Under the pieces are notes generated by a model, which was not told the DNA's origin, searched no databases, and saw only the letters and a list, made by a program, of their open reading frames with translations. From a virus, in IMG/VR virus record IMGVR_UViG_3300012988_000023, positions 1 to 39,014 of that record: a stretch of DNA of 39,014 bases. One strand, written 5' to 3'. Made by a program: the position numbers and the translations under genes. Of this stretch, positions 14,322-23,676 are shown in pieces. Each line of letters begins with the position of its first letter. Within the stretch, counting starts at the first letter, position 1.

Positions 14322-15551
14322 ATGGCGTCAGCAAATACAACCAATCAGCTCCCGCTGCTAAAGCGGCTTTGGGGCTCAAAAGTGGCGGATCCGCTCTATA
14401 AGGCGAGCCGCTTCGCATCCATGATCGGCTCCGATACCAATTTCGGATCCGAAGGGCGATACGTAAACGTTACGGTCGGCCCGACCGCGGGCGGTTCTGC
14501 GAACTTCGCGGATGCTCTCGCGGCACAAGACGCGACGAAAGAAATCCGTTTCTTCGTCTCGCATCGCAAGGAATATCAGGTCTTTTCGATCCAGGGCGAT
14601 TTGATCGCGCGGTCGAAGGGCAACGCGAACGCGATGGTCGAGGCCGTCAAGCAGCAAGCCGATAAGGCTCGCTATGCGTACGCGCGCGCAGTAGCCCGCA
14701 AACTTTGGGGCAATGGCGGCGGAGCACTCGGCCAGCTAGCGGCTACTACGGTCCTCGCTAGCCCTAACCTCGTGCTGCGATCGCGTACCGATGTCGTGGG
14801 CTTCGAAGTCGGGCAACAGCTCGAATTTGCATCCGATGACGGATCGAGCGCGGCCCCCGCTGGACGTCGCGGCGCTCCGGATCGCTTGACGATCCTCGCG
14901 ATCAATCGCGACACGGGCACGCTCACGATGAGCGCGAATCTGAACACCGTGGCTCTGATCACGGTCAACGATTTCGTGTTTCGGCGTGGCGACTACGCGC
15001 AAGCAATGACCGGCATGCGCGGATGGAATCCGGTCGTGGCTCCCACGGCTGGCGATTCGTTTTTCGGCGTTGATCGCAGCGCAACGGACACGACCCGTGT
15101 GTCAGGCGCGCGCGTGAACGGCCTCGGAAAGCCGAAGGAGGAAACGCTGATCGATGGCACTGCCGAAGCTCAGATCAACGGCATCACCATCAATCAATGC
15201 TTCGTGAACCCGCTCGACTACCGCGATCTCGTGAAAGAGATGGGCAGCAAGCGAGAGATCCAGGTTTCTGCAAAGCAAGCCGGGATGGGCTTTACCGCGC
15301 TCGAAGTATACGGAGCCACGGGAACGATCCAGATCGTTTCTGAGGTGGACGTTCCGCGTGGCGTGGGTTGGGGCGTAGACACGGATCAAATCACGCTACG
15401 CACCGCGGGCGACGCGCCGATGATGCTGAACGAAGACGGGATCGGCAAGCTCGTGCGCGCAGCAGACGATGACGCCTATCAGGGGCGTATCGGCAGCTAC
15501 GGAAACCTATTCCAGGACAATCCGGGTAACGCCGTGATTTTCGTTTGGTAG
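14322..15551 (+). CDS. Major capsid protein (HK97-fold type)
   Basis: A 409-residue protein directly after the scaffold-like gene. The start of the chain (LPLLKRLWGSKVADPLYKASRFASMIG) and the helix EAVKQQADKARYAYARAVARKLWGNGGG (near residues 107-135) resemble the N-arm and long spine helix of podovirus coat proteins. An inserted beta-rich part follows (LEFASDDGSSAAPAGRRGAPDRLTILAINRDTGTL), as often in P22-like coats. ATG 14322 is preceded by GAAAGG within a small hairpin. It builds the icosahedral shell. Identity rests on gene order, size and general resemblance. Confidence 0.87.
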   Translation: MASANTTNQLPLLKRLWGSKVADPLYKASRFASMIGSDTNFGSEGRYVNVTVGPTAGGSANFADALAAQDATKEIRFFVSHRKEYQVFSIQGDLIARSKGNANAMVEAVKQQADKARYAYARAVARKLWGNGGGALGQLAATTVLASPNLVLRSRTDVVGFEVGQQLEFASDDGSSAAPAGRRGAPDRLTILAINRDTGTLTMSANLNTVALITVNDFVFRRGDYAQAMTGMRGWNPVVAPTAGDSFFGVDRSATDTTRVSGARVNGLGKPKEETLIDGTAEAQINGITINQCFVNPLDYRDLVKEMGSKREIQVSAKQAGMGFTALEVYGATGTIQIVSEVDVPRGVGWGVDTDQITLRTAGDAPMMLNEDGIGKLVRAADDDAYQGRIGSYGNLFQDNPGNAVIFVW

Positions 15552-15566
15552 CCGGAGGATCGAACC

Positions 15567-16058
15567 ATGGGAATCACAAACATCATCGCCAAACAGGCGG
15601 GAACCTCCGGGCTCGACGAAGGGGGCGAGCCCGCGGTCAATACGCTGCACGATGAATGGGTCCTCTATAAAAAGACGGACGCTGATCTCGGAGCAGGCAA
15701 CGTCACGCCCAATACTTTCGTGTGGGTGAATCCCTATGACTGCAACGTGCAGATCGTAGGCGGTAAAGTCGTGGCGTTCGGCTCCGGCATCGTGGCCAAC
15801 GCGGCGAACTATGCACGCATCGACGTGCTCACGGACGATGGGCTCGGAGGCACGCCGCAAGTCGCGCTATCCGTGCTCTCGACCCTCTTGGATGGCGGCA
15901 CGTTCCTAGCGGGCATCGCGAAAGCATTCACTCAAAAGGCAGCGGACAAAGTGACCGTGCCTCCGGGTGGTAGCGTCTACTTCGCGATCTCCAAGTTCGG
16001 AACGGGCGTGATCGTGCCTATCGCGGCGATCATCTTGCGCCTCCGGAAGCAGGGCTAA
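15567..16058 (+). CDS. Virion protein, possible capsid decoration or fibre
   Basis: A 163-residue protein with a good SD (CCGGAGGATCG just before ATG 15567). The sequence is beta-rich with Gly/Ala/Val repeats (VQIVGGKVVAFGSGIVANAANYARIDVLTDDG, TVPPGGSVYFAISKFGTGVIVPIAAIIL), typical of outer capsid or fibre-like proteins. Position right after the major capsid gene supports a decoration role. No catalytic motif. Confidence 0.7.
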   Translation: MGITNIIAKQAGTSGLDEGGEPAVNTLHDEWVLYKKTDADLGAGNVTPNTFVWVNPYDCNVQIVGGKVVAFGSGIVANAANYARIDVLTDDGLGGTPQVALSVLSTLLDGGTFLAGIAKAFTQKAADKVTVPPGGSVYFAISKFGTGVIVPIAAIILRLRKQG

Positions 16059-16060
16059 CC

Positions 16061-16480
16061 GTGGCCTCTCGCACGCTAAGCCTCCACAGCCGGCGAACCT
16101 TCGGGCTAAACGAAAAGCAACTTTCGTTTCGGCTCGTGGCGCTCGCTGGCTCTTGGAATCCCCCGCAAGCGGTAGGCGGAGGCGGTTCGGGTGTTGCTCG
16201 GGGCGTTGCTAGCGTCGCTCGATCTGCGGCTGGCAAGTTCCTAATCACGCTCGAAGATGCATACGCGAAACTCTGCTCGGCTCATTTCACGTTCAACACG
16301 TCGGACGATGCGACGGGCCTAGTCGCGCAGGGCGGAGTGATCGCAAACCTCGGCACGAGCACGCCCACCACGATCGTCGTGAAGACGAAAAACAGCGTGG
16401 GCGCGAACGCCGATCCCACCTTGTTCGATGCCGATACGCACATCGACGTCGATCTCGTTTTCGAAGATTCGGGAGCGTAA
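16061..16480 (+). CDS. Phage structural protein of unknown role
   Basis: A 139-residue protein from GTG 16061. It shows a pattern I recall from small phage structural proteins: LVALAGSWNPPQA near the N-terminus, SAAGKFLITLEDAYAKL, then VVKTKNSV.......HIDVDLVFEDSGA. It is beta-rich and soluble. Following the major capsid and first accessory gene, it may be a head decoration protein. Function not established. Confidence 0.7.
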   Translation: MASRTLSLHSRRTFGLNEKQLSFRLVALAGSWNPPQAVGGGGSGVARGVASVARSAAGKFLITLEDAYAKLCSAHFTFNTSDDATGLVAQGGVIANLGTSTPTTIVVKTKNSVGANADPTLFDADTHIDVDLVFEDSGA

Positions 16481-16483
16481 CCA

Positions 16484-16723
16484 ATGGCAAAGCCAAGCGG
16501 CATCCTAGCGATCCTCGCCAAGGGGAAACCCAAGGGCGAGGACGAAGAGCCCGACGATACGACCGAAGACAGCGCGCCCGAAAGCGCCGAAGGCTCGGAG
16601 GGCAACGTGGGCGAGCGCGCATCACGTGACGCGATCGACGCTATCGAAGCGGGCGACGCAAAGGGCCTCTATGAGGCGATGGAGCGGATCGTGGCCGCTT
16701 GCCACGCGGGTGGAGAAGAGTAG
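16484..16723 (+). CDS. Small acidic hypothetical protein
   Basis: Seventy-nine residues from ATG 16484, with GGGAG upstream at 16471-16475. The middle is very acidic and disordered (GEDEEPDDTTEDSAPESAEGSEG), followed by a helix (AIDAIEAGDAKGLYEAMERIVAACH). Similar small acidic proteins lie between capsid and neck genes in other podoviruses, without known function. The stop overlaps the next GTG as TAGTG. Confidence 0.65.
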   Translation: MAKPSGILAILAKGKPKGEDEEPDDTTEDSAPESAEGSEGNVGERASRDAIDAIEAGDAKGLYEAMERIVAACHAGGEE

Positions 16724-17409
16724 TGAGTAAGCTCGTTTCGCTTGGGCAGCTCGTAGACGATGCGTACCTGTACGCGGCACAAGTGCCGGGCGCGGGTGCG
16801 TTCGTCACGACTACCCAAGCGGAGCGGCTAGTTAATCTCGCATGCACCGAGTTCTACGATTTGATCGTCTCTGCTCGCGGGCATGAACACTACATCGAGG
16901 AAGCCGACATCGCGCTAGTGGCGGGCCAAGAGCGCTACGATCTGCCTCAGAACTTTTACGAGATCTTCGCCGTCACGATCGTTTGGGGGCCGCGAGACAT
17001 CGAAGATGTGCCGGCCTATCAGCACATCCGCGATCGCGTGCGTTACCTGAACGGGCTTCAGTGGCAGCGCCAAGGATTCAAGGCGTTCCGCTTGCGTGGG
17101 CAAGACACGATCGAGCTCTTGCCGGTGCCCACTGCCGTGGGAACGATACGCGTTCAATACTTGCCCGTTTTCGCCGATCTGACCGAGGGGCAATTTGACG
17201 GGATCAACGGTTGGGAGCGGATGATCTCGCTCCGTGCCGCGCTGGACATGTGCGCGATCGCTCAGCGCGATTCGAGCCAGCTAGCGAACCTCTACGCGCA
17301 AGAGCGCCAGCGCGTGATCGATATGGCGACCGAGCGAGCGGCGGAGCATCCGAGCGCGATCCGTGAGACGTACCCCGAAGGCGCGTACCGCGGCCGCTTC
17401 CTACCGTGA
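16723..17409 (+). CDS. Head-to-tail adaptor (neck) protein
   Basis: Read from GTG 16723 (TAGTG overlap) it has 228 residues. The N-terminal part (LGQLVDDAYLYAAQ, AERLVNLACTEFYDLIVSARGHEHYIEEADIALVAGQERYDLPQNFYEIFAVTIVW) matches the layout of phage adaptor proteins, where a helical bundle docks to the portal and a beta part follows. It should sit under the portal and connect to the tail nozzle. The call rests on sequence style, length and position. Confidence 0.78.
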   Translation: MSKLVSLGQLVDDAYLYAAQVPGAGAFVTTTQAERLVNLACTEFYDLIVSARGHEHYIEEADIALVAGQERYDLPQNFYEIFAVTIVWGPRDIEDVPAYQHIRDRVRYLNGLQWQRQGFKAFRLRGQDTIELLPVPTAVGTIRVQYLPVFADLTEGQFDGINGWERMISLRAALDMCAIAQRDSSQLANLYAQERQRVIDMATERAAEHPSAIRETYPEGAYRGRFLP

Positions 17410-17807
17410 AAACGGTGGGCAGCTTCGAGACGGAGAACCCCCTCCGCCTCATGGCGCAGCTAGATGAGCTGCAAAAAAACATCGTGGGCGAGACGAAGGC
17501 GATCCGCTCTTCGTTCATGCCGCAGCTCCGGCCCGCGCCGCTGAGCTTTACTCAACTCGAAGCGTTCAGCGTTGGACAGATCGCGATCGTGGATACGACG
17601 CTCGGAGTCGTGACGATCACGCTCTCGAAGCCCGACGGGCCAGGCTTCGCAGCGATCGCGAAGCAAGTGGCCGCTAACACCGTGATCATCACTCCCGCGG
17701 GTAACAACGCGATCGGGCGCATCTTGATCAATCAAGCGGCTAGCAAAAGCTACGCGGCGATCGGTCTCTATTGGCTGTTTTTCGACGGCCTGAACTGGAT
17801 CGCGTGA
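17406..17807 (+). CDS. Small virion or assembly protein
   Basis: A 133-residue protein from GTG 17406 (GTGA overlap). It opens with a helix (MAQLDELQKNIVGETKAIRSSF) and continues with a beta-rich part rich in Ile/Val/Thr (GQIAIVDTTLGVVTITLSK, NTVIITPAGNNAIGRILINQ). It lies between neck and large tail genes, so a tail-assembly or tail-tip role is likely. The stop TGA 17805-17807 overlaps the next ATG. No family recognised. Confidence 0.65.
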   Translation: MKTVGSFETENPLRLMAQLDELQKNIVGETKAIRSSFMPQLRPAPLSFTQLEAFSVGQIAIVDTTLGVVTITLSKPDGPGFAAIAKQVAANTVIITPAGNNAIGRILINQAASKSYAAIGLYWLFFDGLNWIA

Positions 17808-20800
17808 TGCCCGTGAAGATCGATGACACGACGCTCTCAGCGGGCCAAAACGAGGGGATCGAGCGCGCGGTCCTTCCGCTGCCTCAGCTGGCCTTTGTGC
17901 TCAATGCGAGGCTACGGAAGGCCGGGCGATGGGGTAAGCGTTGGGGCAAACACACGATCTCGGCGGCCAAGCTCAGCAGTAACCCGGGCTTCCCGCGTTG
18001 CTTCGGCCCGGGCTTCGCTCTCATTGATGACCAGTGCAATCTGTTCGATCAGACCGCGGGCGATTTCGTATCCGTGCCGGCCACGGCACAGCAACGATTC
18101 GAGGGGACGGCTAGCGGATGGCTGCCCGATCGCGTTTTCTTCCCATCCGCGCCACGCTCGATCCAGCTCCAGATCGCTACGCCTTGCGCCACTTGCTTCG
18201 CGCTCGGCTATCTCTGGACGGCCGAGCAAGTAGGCGATCCGACGGGCGTGGCCGGGTCTCAAATGCTGCGCATCGCAGCGACCGAGCGACACGATCAAAC
18301 GGTTGTCTTTTCTTTCGATCTGCGATCTGCAACAGGCGGCCAAGGGATCAATCACCCGCGCTTGACCGTGATGGGCGGAACGCTTGCGCTTTTCTACACC
18401 GACGCAGGCGCGGGGGATGCTGTCCGTGGGCGCACACTGACATCGCTCTCGATCGGCTTCGGCGCTGAGGTGAACGTTACGGGGCCCGGGGCCGTCGGCT
18501 TCGATGCGTATCCCTGGGATGCGGGCTCGTGCCTATTCGCTGTCTGCTACGGCAACGCGGTTACCTCGGGGCGGCTAAACACTCTGCTCGCGCAGATCGG
18601 TACGGTCGACATCGCCGAAGCGAACCCCGTCACTTCCGTTTCGATCGTGGGCGCGCCCGGGACTCCCGTTTATGTCGGCTATGGGATGCCGGCAACGCCC
18701 GCGTCCAAGGTGCGCGTTTACTCGACTCCGGGCGGAGCGACCGTGGGAACCGTCACGCTTTCGACAACGGACGGCGCCCGTCCGCTACTCGTGCCGCTGC
18801 AAGCCGGAGGCGTTCGCGCAGTCTTTAGCGCCCTAGAATTCTCGGGCTTTAACGCGCTTCTAGTCGGCGCTTTCAACATTGCCGATGTTAGCGCGCTCGC
18901 GGTCGTTACTCCGTCCGTCGGTATCCGTCGCGCGTTCGGCACGATCCCGATCTCGGCCCCGTTCGCAGTGGGCGCCGATGTCTACATTTGGACGCAGCAG
19001 ATTTTGCAGCAACCGATCACGGGAGGCGCGGGCTTCCCTGTGTTGCTCAGGCTGCCCGCTCCGGCCTCGTACGGTAGCGCGACGATCTATTGCCCGGTTG
19101 AGCTATCGGCCCAAGACTTCGTAACGGCCACGGGGCAAGGCCGGCGGGTGATCGATCTGCAAGGGCTGCCCGTTGTCTCGCGCATCGGAACCTCTGCAAC
19201 GTGGGCAGCGCTCCACCCGATCCTATTCCGCGCGCCAGCGACAACGGCCGACATTCTGATCGGCTTCCGCGTGGTGCAGGCCACGCACTACACGGACACC
19301 CCGCAACGTAGAGGCATCCGGAGCTTCCCTTGCGATAACTCGCATTTGATCCCCATGGGCACGCTCACGAGGATCGATGCCTATGGGGCCGTTGAAACGG
19401 GCTTCGCGCACGCTCCCGCTATGACCTGCACCGCGGGAGGCGCGGGCGGAGGGCTCACGCCTTCGAAGACCTATTTCTATTCGGCCGTTTTCACGAGCCG
19501 GAATGAGCTCGGGCGCGTGGAGCTCTCAGCGCCATCGGCGCCCGTCAAAGTCGTGATGGGGGGCACGGATACGAAAGTAACGCTCTCGATCACTTGGCTA
19601 TTTTTGACGGCTAAGAAAGACGCACAGATCGAGATCTACCGCACGCTAGCCGACGGACAAACCTTCTATCTAGTCGCGACAGTGATGGCCACGCCGTTCG
19701 ATAGCGGGCCGGCGATCGTTTACACGGACGTGCTCGCAGACACGGCGATCGCGACTAGCCCGGTTATCTATACGCAAGTCGGGCAGCAACTAGCCAACGG
19801 CTTCCCGCCCGCTTCGCGGTTCGGCTGCACGGGTGGAGGGCGCGCGTTTCTCGGAGGCTTGCTCCGCGGCGATACGTGGCGCGCTTCGAAATTGATCCTA
19901 GGCGATCAGCCCGCGACGTTCTGCGAATCGGACGCCTTCACGGGCGTTATCCCGGCCGATCTTACCGGGCTCGCGTGGATGGACTCGCTCGTGGCGTTCA
20001 CTGCCGAAGGGATCTACGTGAGCACGGGCGAGGGCCCGACCGATGACGGACAAGGCGATTTCGGCACGCCATCACGCCTCCCGTTTCCGATCGGGTGCAT
20101 CGAACCGCGAAGCGTGATCACTGTGCCCGAAGGCACGTTTTTCCAGTCGAATCGCGGGCTCTATCTGCTGCCCCGTGGCTTCGGCGAACCGATCGCCGCG
20201 GGTGACGTGGTGATGGATACGCTAGCCGACTTTCCGACGATTACGGGCGCGGTCGCCATGGTCAAGCCGACCGAGCAAACGATCCGCTGGACTTGCTTGG
20301 GCGACGATGGCGAACAGGGGCGCCAGATCGTTTACGATCTCGTGCACAAAGCTTGGAGCATCGATCAGCACCACGGATCGCCTTCCGGCGATGTGTGCGC
20401 GGGCGAGTGGCTCAACAATGAGATCATCTCCGCGCCGATGGAGATCGGCTTTGGGGCGCCGCGCGTCACGGACGACACGTTCAGCGACACGTTGCAGCCG
20501 ATCACGATGACGCTCCGGACGGGCGACATCCGCCCGTTTGGCACGCAATCACGCGGCCCGGTGCAACGTTTCGGCGTACTGACTGAGCTCCGATCGCCGT
20601 GCACGCTCGAAGTAACGCGAAGCACCGATCGTGGGGGCCAGCTAGCGGAGCGCGTCTTTACCGGCATCGCTCCGGACGATGAAGTAGGCGATCAGAATTA
20701 CACCCAAGTCGACTTGGGATCGCTCGACATGAGATCGATCGTGGTGCTTTCGGTTCAAGTAACCGAAGAGAGCGATGGGGAAGGGCTCGCGTTTATCGCG

Positions 20801-20866
20801 CTCTCGATCGAGCGCGGAACTAGTGACGGCTTGCGGCTGGAAAAACCAGCAGATCGGATCGTCTAA
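17807..20866 (+). CDS. Large tail/nozzle structural protein
   Basis: A 1019-residue protein starting at ATG 17807 in a TGATG overlap; the open frame to 17771 lies inside the previous gene. It is beta-rich throughout with no TM segment. The C-terminal half (RFGCTGGGRAFLGGLLRGDTWRASK, GLAWMDSLVAFTAEGIYVSTGEG, IGCIEPRSVITVPEGTFFQSNRGLYLLPRG) reads as repeated four-stranded blades, like the propeller-type nozzle proteins of short-tailed phages. It probably forms the main part of the tail tube or nozzle below the adaptor. Exact family unverified. Confidence 0.75.
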   Translation: MPVKIDDTTLSAGQNEGIERAVLPLPQLAFVLNARLRKAGRWGKRWGKHTISAAKLSSNPGFPRCFGPGFALIDDQCNLFDQTAGDFVSVPATAQQRFEGTASGWLPDRVFFPSAPRSIQLQIATPCATCFALGYLWTAEQVGDPTGVAGSQMLRIAATERHDQTVVFSFDLRSATGGQGINHPRLTVMGGTLALFYTDAGAGDAVRGRTLTSLSIGFGAEVNVTGPGAVGFDAYPWDAGSCLFAVCYGNAVTSGRLNTLLAQIGTVDIAEANPVTSVSIVGAPGTPVYVGYGMPATPASKVRVYSTPGGATVGTVTLSTTDGARPLLVPLQAGGVRAVFSALEFSGFNALLVGAFNIADVSALAVVTPSVGIRRAFGTIPISAPFAVGADVYIWTQQILQQPITGGAGFPVLLRLPAPASYGSATIYCPVELSAQDFVTATGQGRRVIDLQGLPVVSRIGTSATWAALHPILFRAPATTADILIGFRVVQATHYTDTPQRRGIRSFPCDNSHLIPMGTLTRIDAYGAVETGFAHAPAMTCTAGGAGGGLTPSKTYFYSAVFTSRNELGRVELSAPSAPVKVVMGGTDTKVTLSITWLFLTAKKDAQIEIYRTLADGQTFYLVATVMATPFDSGPAIVYTDVLADTAIATSPVIYTQVGQQLANGFPPASRFGCTGGGRAFLGGLLRGDTWRASKLILGDQPATFCESDAFTGVIPADLTGLAWMDSLVAFTAEGIYVSTGEGPTDDGQGDFGTPSRLPFPIGCIEPRSVITVPEGTFFQSNRGLYLLPRGFGEPIAAGDVVMDTLADFPTITGAVAMVKPTEQTIRWTCLGDDGEQGRQIVYDLVHKAWSIDQHHGSPSGDVCAGEWLNNEIISAPMEIGFGAPRVTDDTFSDTLQPITMTLRTGDIRPFGTQSRGPVQRFGVLTELRSPCTLEVTRSTDRGGQLAERVFTGIAPDDEVGDQNYTQVDLGSLDMRSIVVLSVQVTEESDGEGLAFIALSIERGTSDGLRLEKPADRIV

Positions 20867-23676
20867 TGGCCATCGATTGGGGCAAAGTAGGAGCGCAAGC
20901 GGGAACGGGTGCGGCCGTTGGCTCCGCCGCTGGCCCATGGGGCACAGCCGGAGGCGCGATCATCGGAGGCGGCGAAGCGATCATCGAAGGCCTGCTAGGC
21001 GACGATGACGAAGGCGCCCCGCAAGCCCCGCCGGCTCTGTACGGATCCGGGCAGGGCTCGGACCTAACGAACCATCTAGCGGCCCTCGACTACGCCGAAG
21101 GCCTGAGCCAGCAACAGAGCCAGAACGCGCGGGAGGCGGGTTTCTACGGGCAGGCCCAAGGGAACTACGATATCGGTAACGCCGCGCAGCTGCGCGATGC
21201 GCCGCAAGTCGCGGCGAACTATGCCGATCAGCAACGGCAAACGGAGGCGCTACTCCGAACGAATCAAGGCATCGGCCAGCTGCAAAGCACCGGCGATTAC
21301 CTGAGCGCGCTCGGCAAACGCCCGATGGGCGATAGCTACGCCGAAGCTCAGATGAGACAGGGCCAAAACGCGGCCATGGCTCAGCAACTAGCGATGGCTC
21401 GATCGGGGCGTTCGCTCGGCTCGGGGCAAGCCGCGCTAACTAATGCCGCGTTCAACAATGCGGGGCTGAATCAACAGACCAACCAAGCAGCGGCCGCGGC
21501 ACGCATTCAAGAGCAGAACGCCTATAACCAGTTTCAAGCGAACGCGCTCGGGCAGGCGGGGCAGCAGTACGGGGCCGCGGGCAACCTCGCCGGGCAAGCT
21601 GGCAACCAAGCGACCACGATCCGAGCTGGCAACGAGGGCCTACAGCAAACGAACGCGGCGCTCCAGCAAGCGCAGCAAGGCGTGAACAACCAAACGACGG
21701 GCCTCTACAACACCCTAGGGGTGCAGCAACAGGGCCTAGGCATGGATGCGAACCGGCTCGGGACGAACGCCTACCAGTTCGGAGCGACGCAAGGATCGAA
21801 CAAGCAGCAGGCGCAGCTAAACGCGAACGTTGGGCAAACGAGCTCCACGACCGCGACCAACCTAGCGAACGCCGAAGCCGATCGCGCGCGCGAAGCCGGC
21901 TACATGAACGCGATCAGCACTGGCGCGGGTGTGGCCGCTGAGAACATCGGCAACGCTTACAAAGACGACAATGCTACGGGCGCCCCGAAGAACCCGAACG
22001 ACGCCTATAAAAACATCACGGTTGCGAGCAACTCTCAGAGCCCGACGAACCCGGGATCGGACGAGAAAAACAAGACGGGAGTCCAGCCATTGGAAAGCAC
22101 GCCCGCGTACGGATCGCCCGAATTCGTGGAATGGGCAAAGCAGCAAGAGGCCTCATGGAAAAAGGCTCACCCGGGCGCGTCCGCGCGCGAGGTGCAGGGC
22201 TATCACAATACTCTCTATGCTCCGCCCGAGTCTGCAAGCGTAGTCGATCCGAACGATCCGAATCACGTCACGTATACGAAAGCCGACGGCACTACCGAAG
22301 AGCTGAACTTCACGCATGGGATCAACAATGCGATGGATGATCAGGATCTCGGAAAGATCGGCGTCACTGGCGAGGGCGGGAATAACCCGCACGTAGCTAG
22401 CTACCTCGAAACGATCAACGCGCTGAACAATGCCTATCGCCCGAGCCAATTCGCGCCAGCCGACATCCTGAACAATGTTCCGGGCGCGGGTGCGGGCCAT
22501 AGCGCATCGCAGAACGCCGTGATCGATCGCATGATGGGGCGCCGCGCACCCGAAGGGATCGAACCTGCCCCGGCCGCTAAGGGCCCGTTTCGATCGCTCG
22601 GCATCGCGAGTGCTCCGAAGGCAACGCCCGCGCCAGCTGCCCCTAAATCCAATTGGAGCGATGTGTTCAAGGCGCCAGCGCTAGGCGAGCGCGTGAGCAA
22701 CTATCTAGCCGGTCAAGATCAGTACACGGCCCCGAGCGGCCAAATGCATTACGAGGGCGCGCCGCATGTTGCCCCCGCGCCCACGGTCGAGAAAACCGAC
22801 CAATACCGCGGCGGCCCGGGCGAGCGCGGGCCAGCTCCGAGCGTGTCGCCCGGTGGCACCCAATACCGGGGAAGCGAGCACATCCCATCAAACGATCGCG
22901 AGATGGGACGCCCCTCCGATGTGACGGGCAAAAAGAAAATCACGCTCATCGGCTCCGACAATCATAGCAAGGCCCGGATCCGTGAGCTCGAAAGCCAGCT
23001 AGACGCTCTGAACGCTGAGCCTCCGGCACGCACGGGCGAAACGACGCAGCTACCCAAGGGCCGCGAGCGCGATTTCGCGCAATGGCTCGCGCGCAACCGA
23101 GTGAACGATCTCGACAACCCCGATAGCCATTACGATTACCGCGGCGCATACCTCGCGGGTGAAGGGCGCGGGGCTGGCTCGGGACACTTTACCGATCGTT
23201 TCAAGCAACACGGACACCCGTCGTTTTCGATCGAGTCCCAATACTCGAGAGGGGCCAACGATGGCGGCACTTGGGAGGGTGAGAAATTCTCGCCAGCCGT
23301 TCAACCCAAGAGCCCCGATCTCGAAGCGCTGGACGCCGCTTATGCGCGCTCGCAGCGCCCCGAAGGCGTCGACTTTCGCAACGCTCGCGGTTACTCGTAC
23401 GAATACAAGAACCCGAGTGCTCCGGGCGCCACTCCGGGCCGCCAAGTGGGCACGATGGCGCAAGAGCTCGAACGCACGGACGGCGCGCCATACGTGCACG
23501 ACACTCCGACGGGCAAGGTAGTCGACACGAGCCGGCTACCGCTCGCCCTGGCTCCCGCCATCGGGCACACGCAACGGCGCGTTGACGATCTAGAGCAGCA
23601 ACTAAACGCACTACAGGGGGCCGGCTTCGGTCGCTACCGCCCCGAGCTCTATCCGCAGGTAGGCGGGCCGCGCTAG
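20866..23676 (+). CDS. Large virion protein with S74-like C-terminal chaperone region
   Basis: 936 residues, ATG 20866 overlapping the previous stop by one base. The N-terminus has a Gly-zipper segment (GTGAAVGSAAGPWGTAGGAIIGGG), followed by about 300 residues rich in Gln/Asn/Ala, as in ejection proteins. From residue 697 (SDNHSKARIRELE) and again 839-920 (NARGYSYEYKNP, GRQVGTMAQELE, VVDTSRLPLALAPAI, then a coiled coil) it resembles the peptidase-S74 intramolecular chaperone. Between these lies a separate phage motif at about 756-800 (YDYRGAYLAG, HFTDRFKQHGHPSFS, ESQYS). It may be an ejection or tail-tip protein. Confidence 0.75.
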   Translation: MAIDWGKVGAQAGTGAAVGSAAGPWGTAGGAIIGGGEAIIEGLLGDDDEGAPQAPPALYGSGQGSDLTNHLAALDYAEGLSQQQSQNAREAGFYGQAQGNYDIGNAAQLRDAPQVAANYADQQRQTEALLRTNQGIGQLQSTGDYLSALGKRPMGDSYAEAQMRQGQNAAMAQQLAMARSGRSLGSGQAALTNAAFNNAGLNQQTNQAAAAARIQEQNAYNQFQANALGQAGQQYGAAGNLAGQAGNQATTIRAGNEGLQQTNAALQQAQQGVNNQTTGLYNTLGVQQQGLGMDANRLGTNAYQFGATQGSNKQQAQLNANVGQTSSTTATNLANAEADRAREAGYMNAISTGAGVAAENIGNAYKDDNATGAPKNPNDAYKNITVASNSQSPTNPGSDEKNKTGVQPLESTPAYGSPEFVEWAKQQEASWKKAHPGASAREVQGYHNTLYAPPESASVVDPNDPNHVTYTKADGTTEELNFTHGINNAMDDQDLGKIGVTGEGGNNPHVASYLETINALNNAYRPSQFAPADILNNVPGAGAGHSASQNAVIDRMMGRRAPEGIEPAPAAKGPFRSLGIASAPKATPAPAAPKSNWSDVFKAPALGERVSNYLAGQDQYTAPSGQMHYEGAPHVAPAPTVEKTDQYRGGPGERGPAPSVSPGGTQYRGSEHIPSNDREMGRPSDVTGKKKITLIGSDNHSKARIRELESQLDALNAEPPARTGETTQLPKGRERDFAQWLARNRVNDLDNPDSHYDYRGAYLAGEGRGAGSGHFTDRFKQHGHPSFSIESQYSRGANDGGTWEGEKFSPAVQPKSPDLEALDAAYARSQRPEGVDFRNARGYSYEYKNPSAPGATPGRQVGTMAQELERTDGAPYVHDTPTGKVVDTSRLPLALAPAIGHTQRRVDDLEQQLNALQGAGFGRYRPELYPQVGGPR

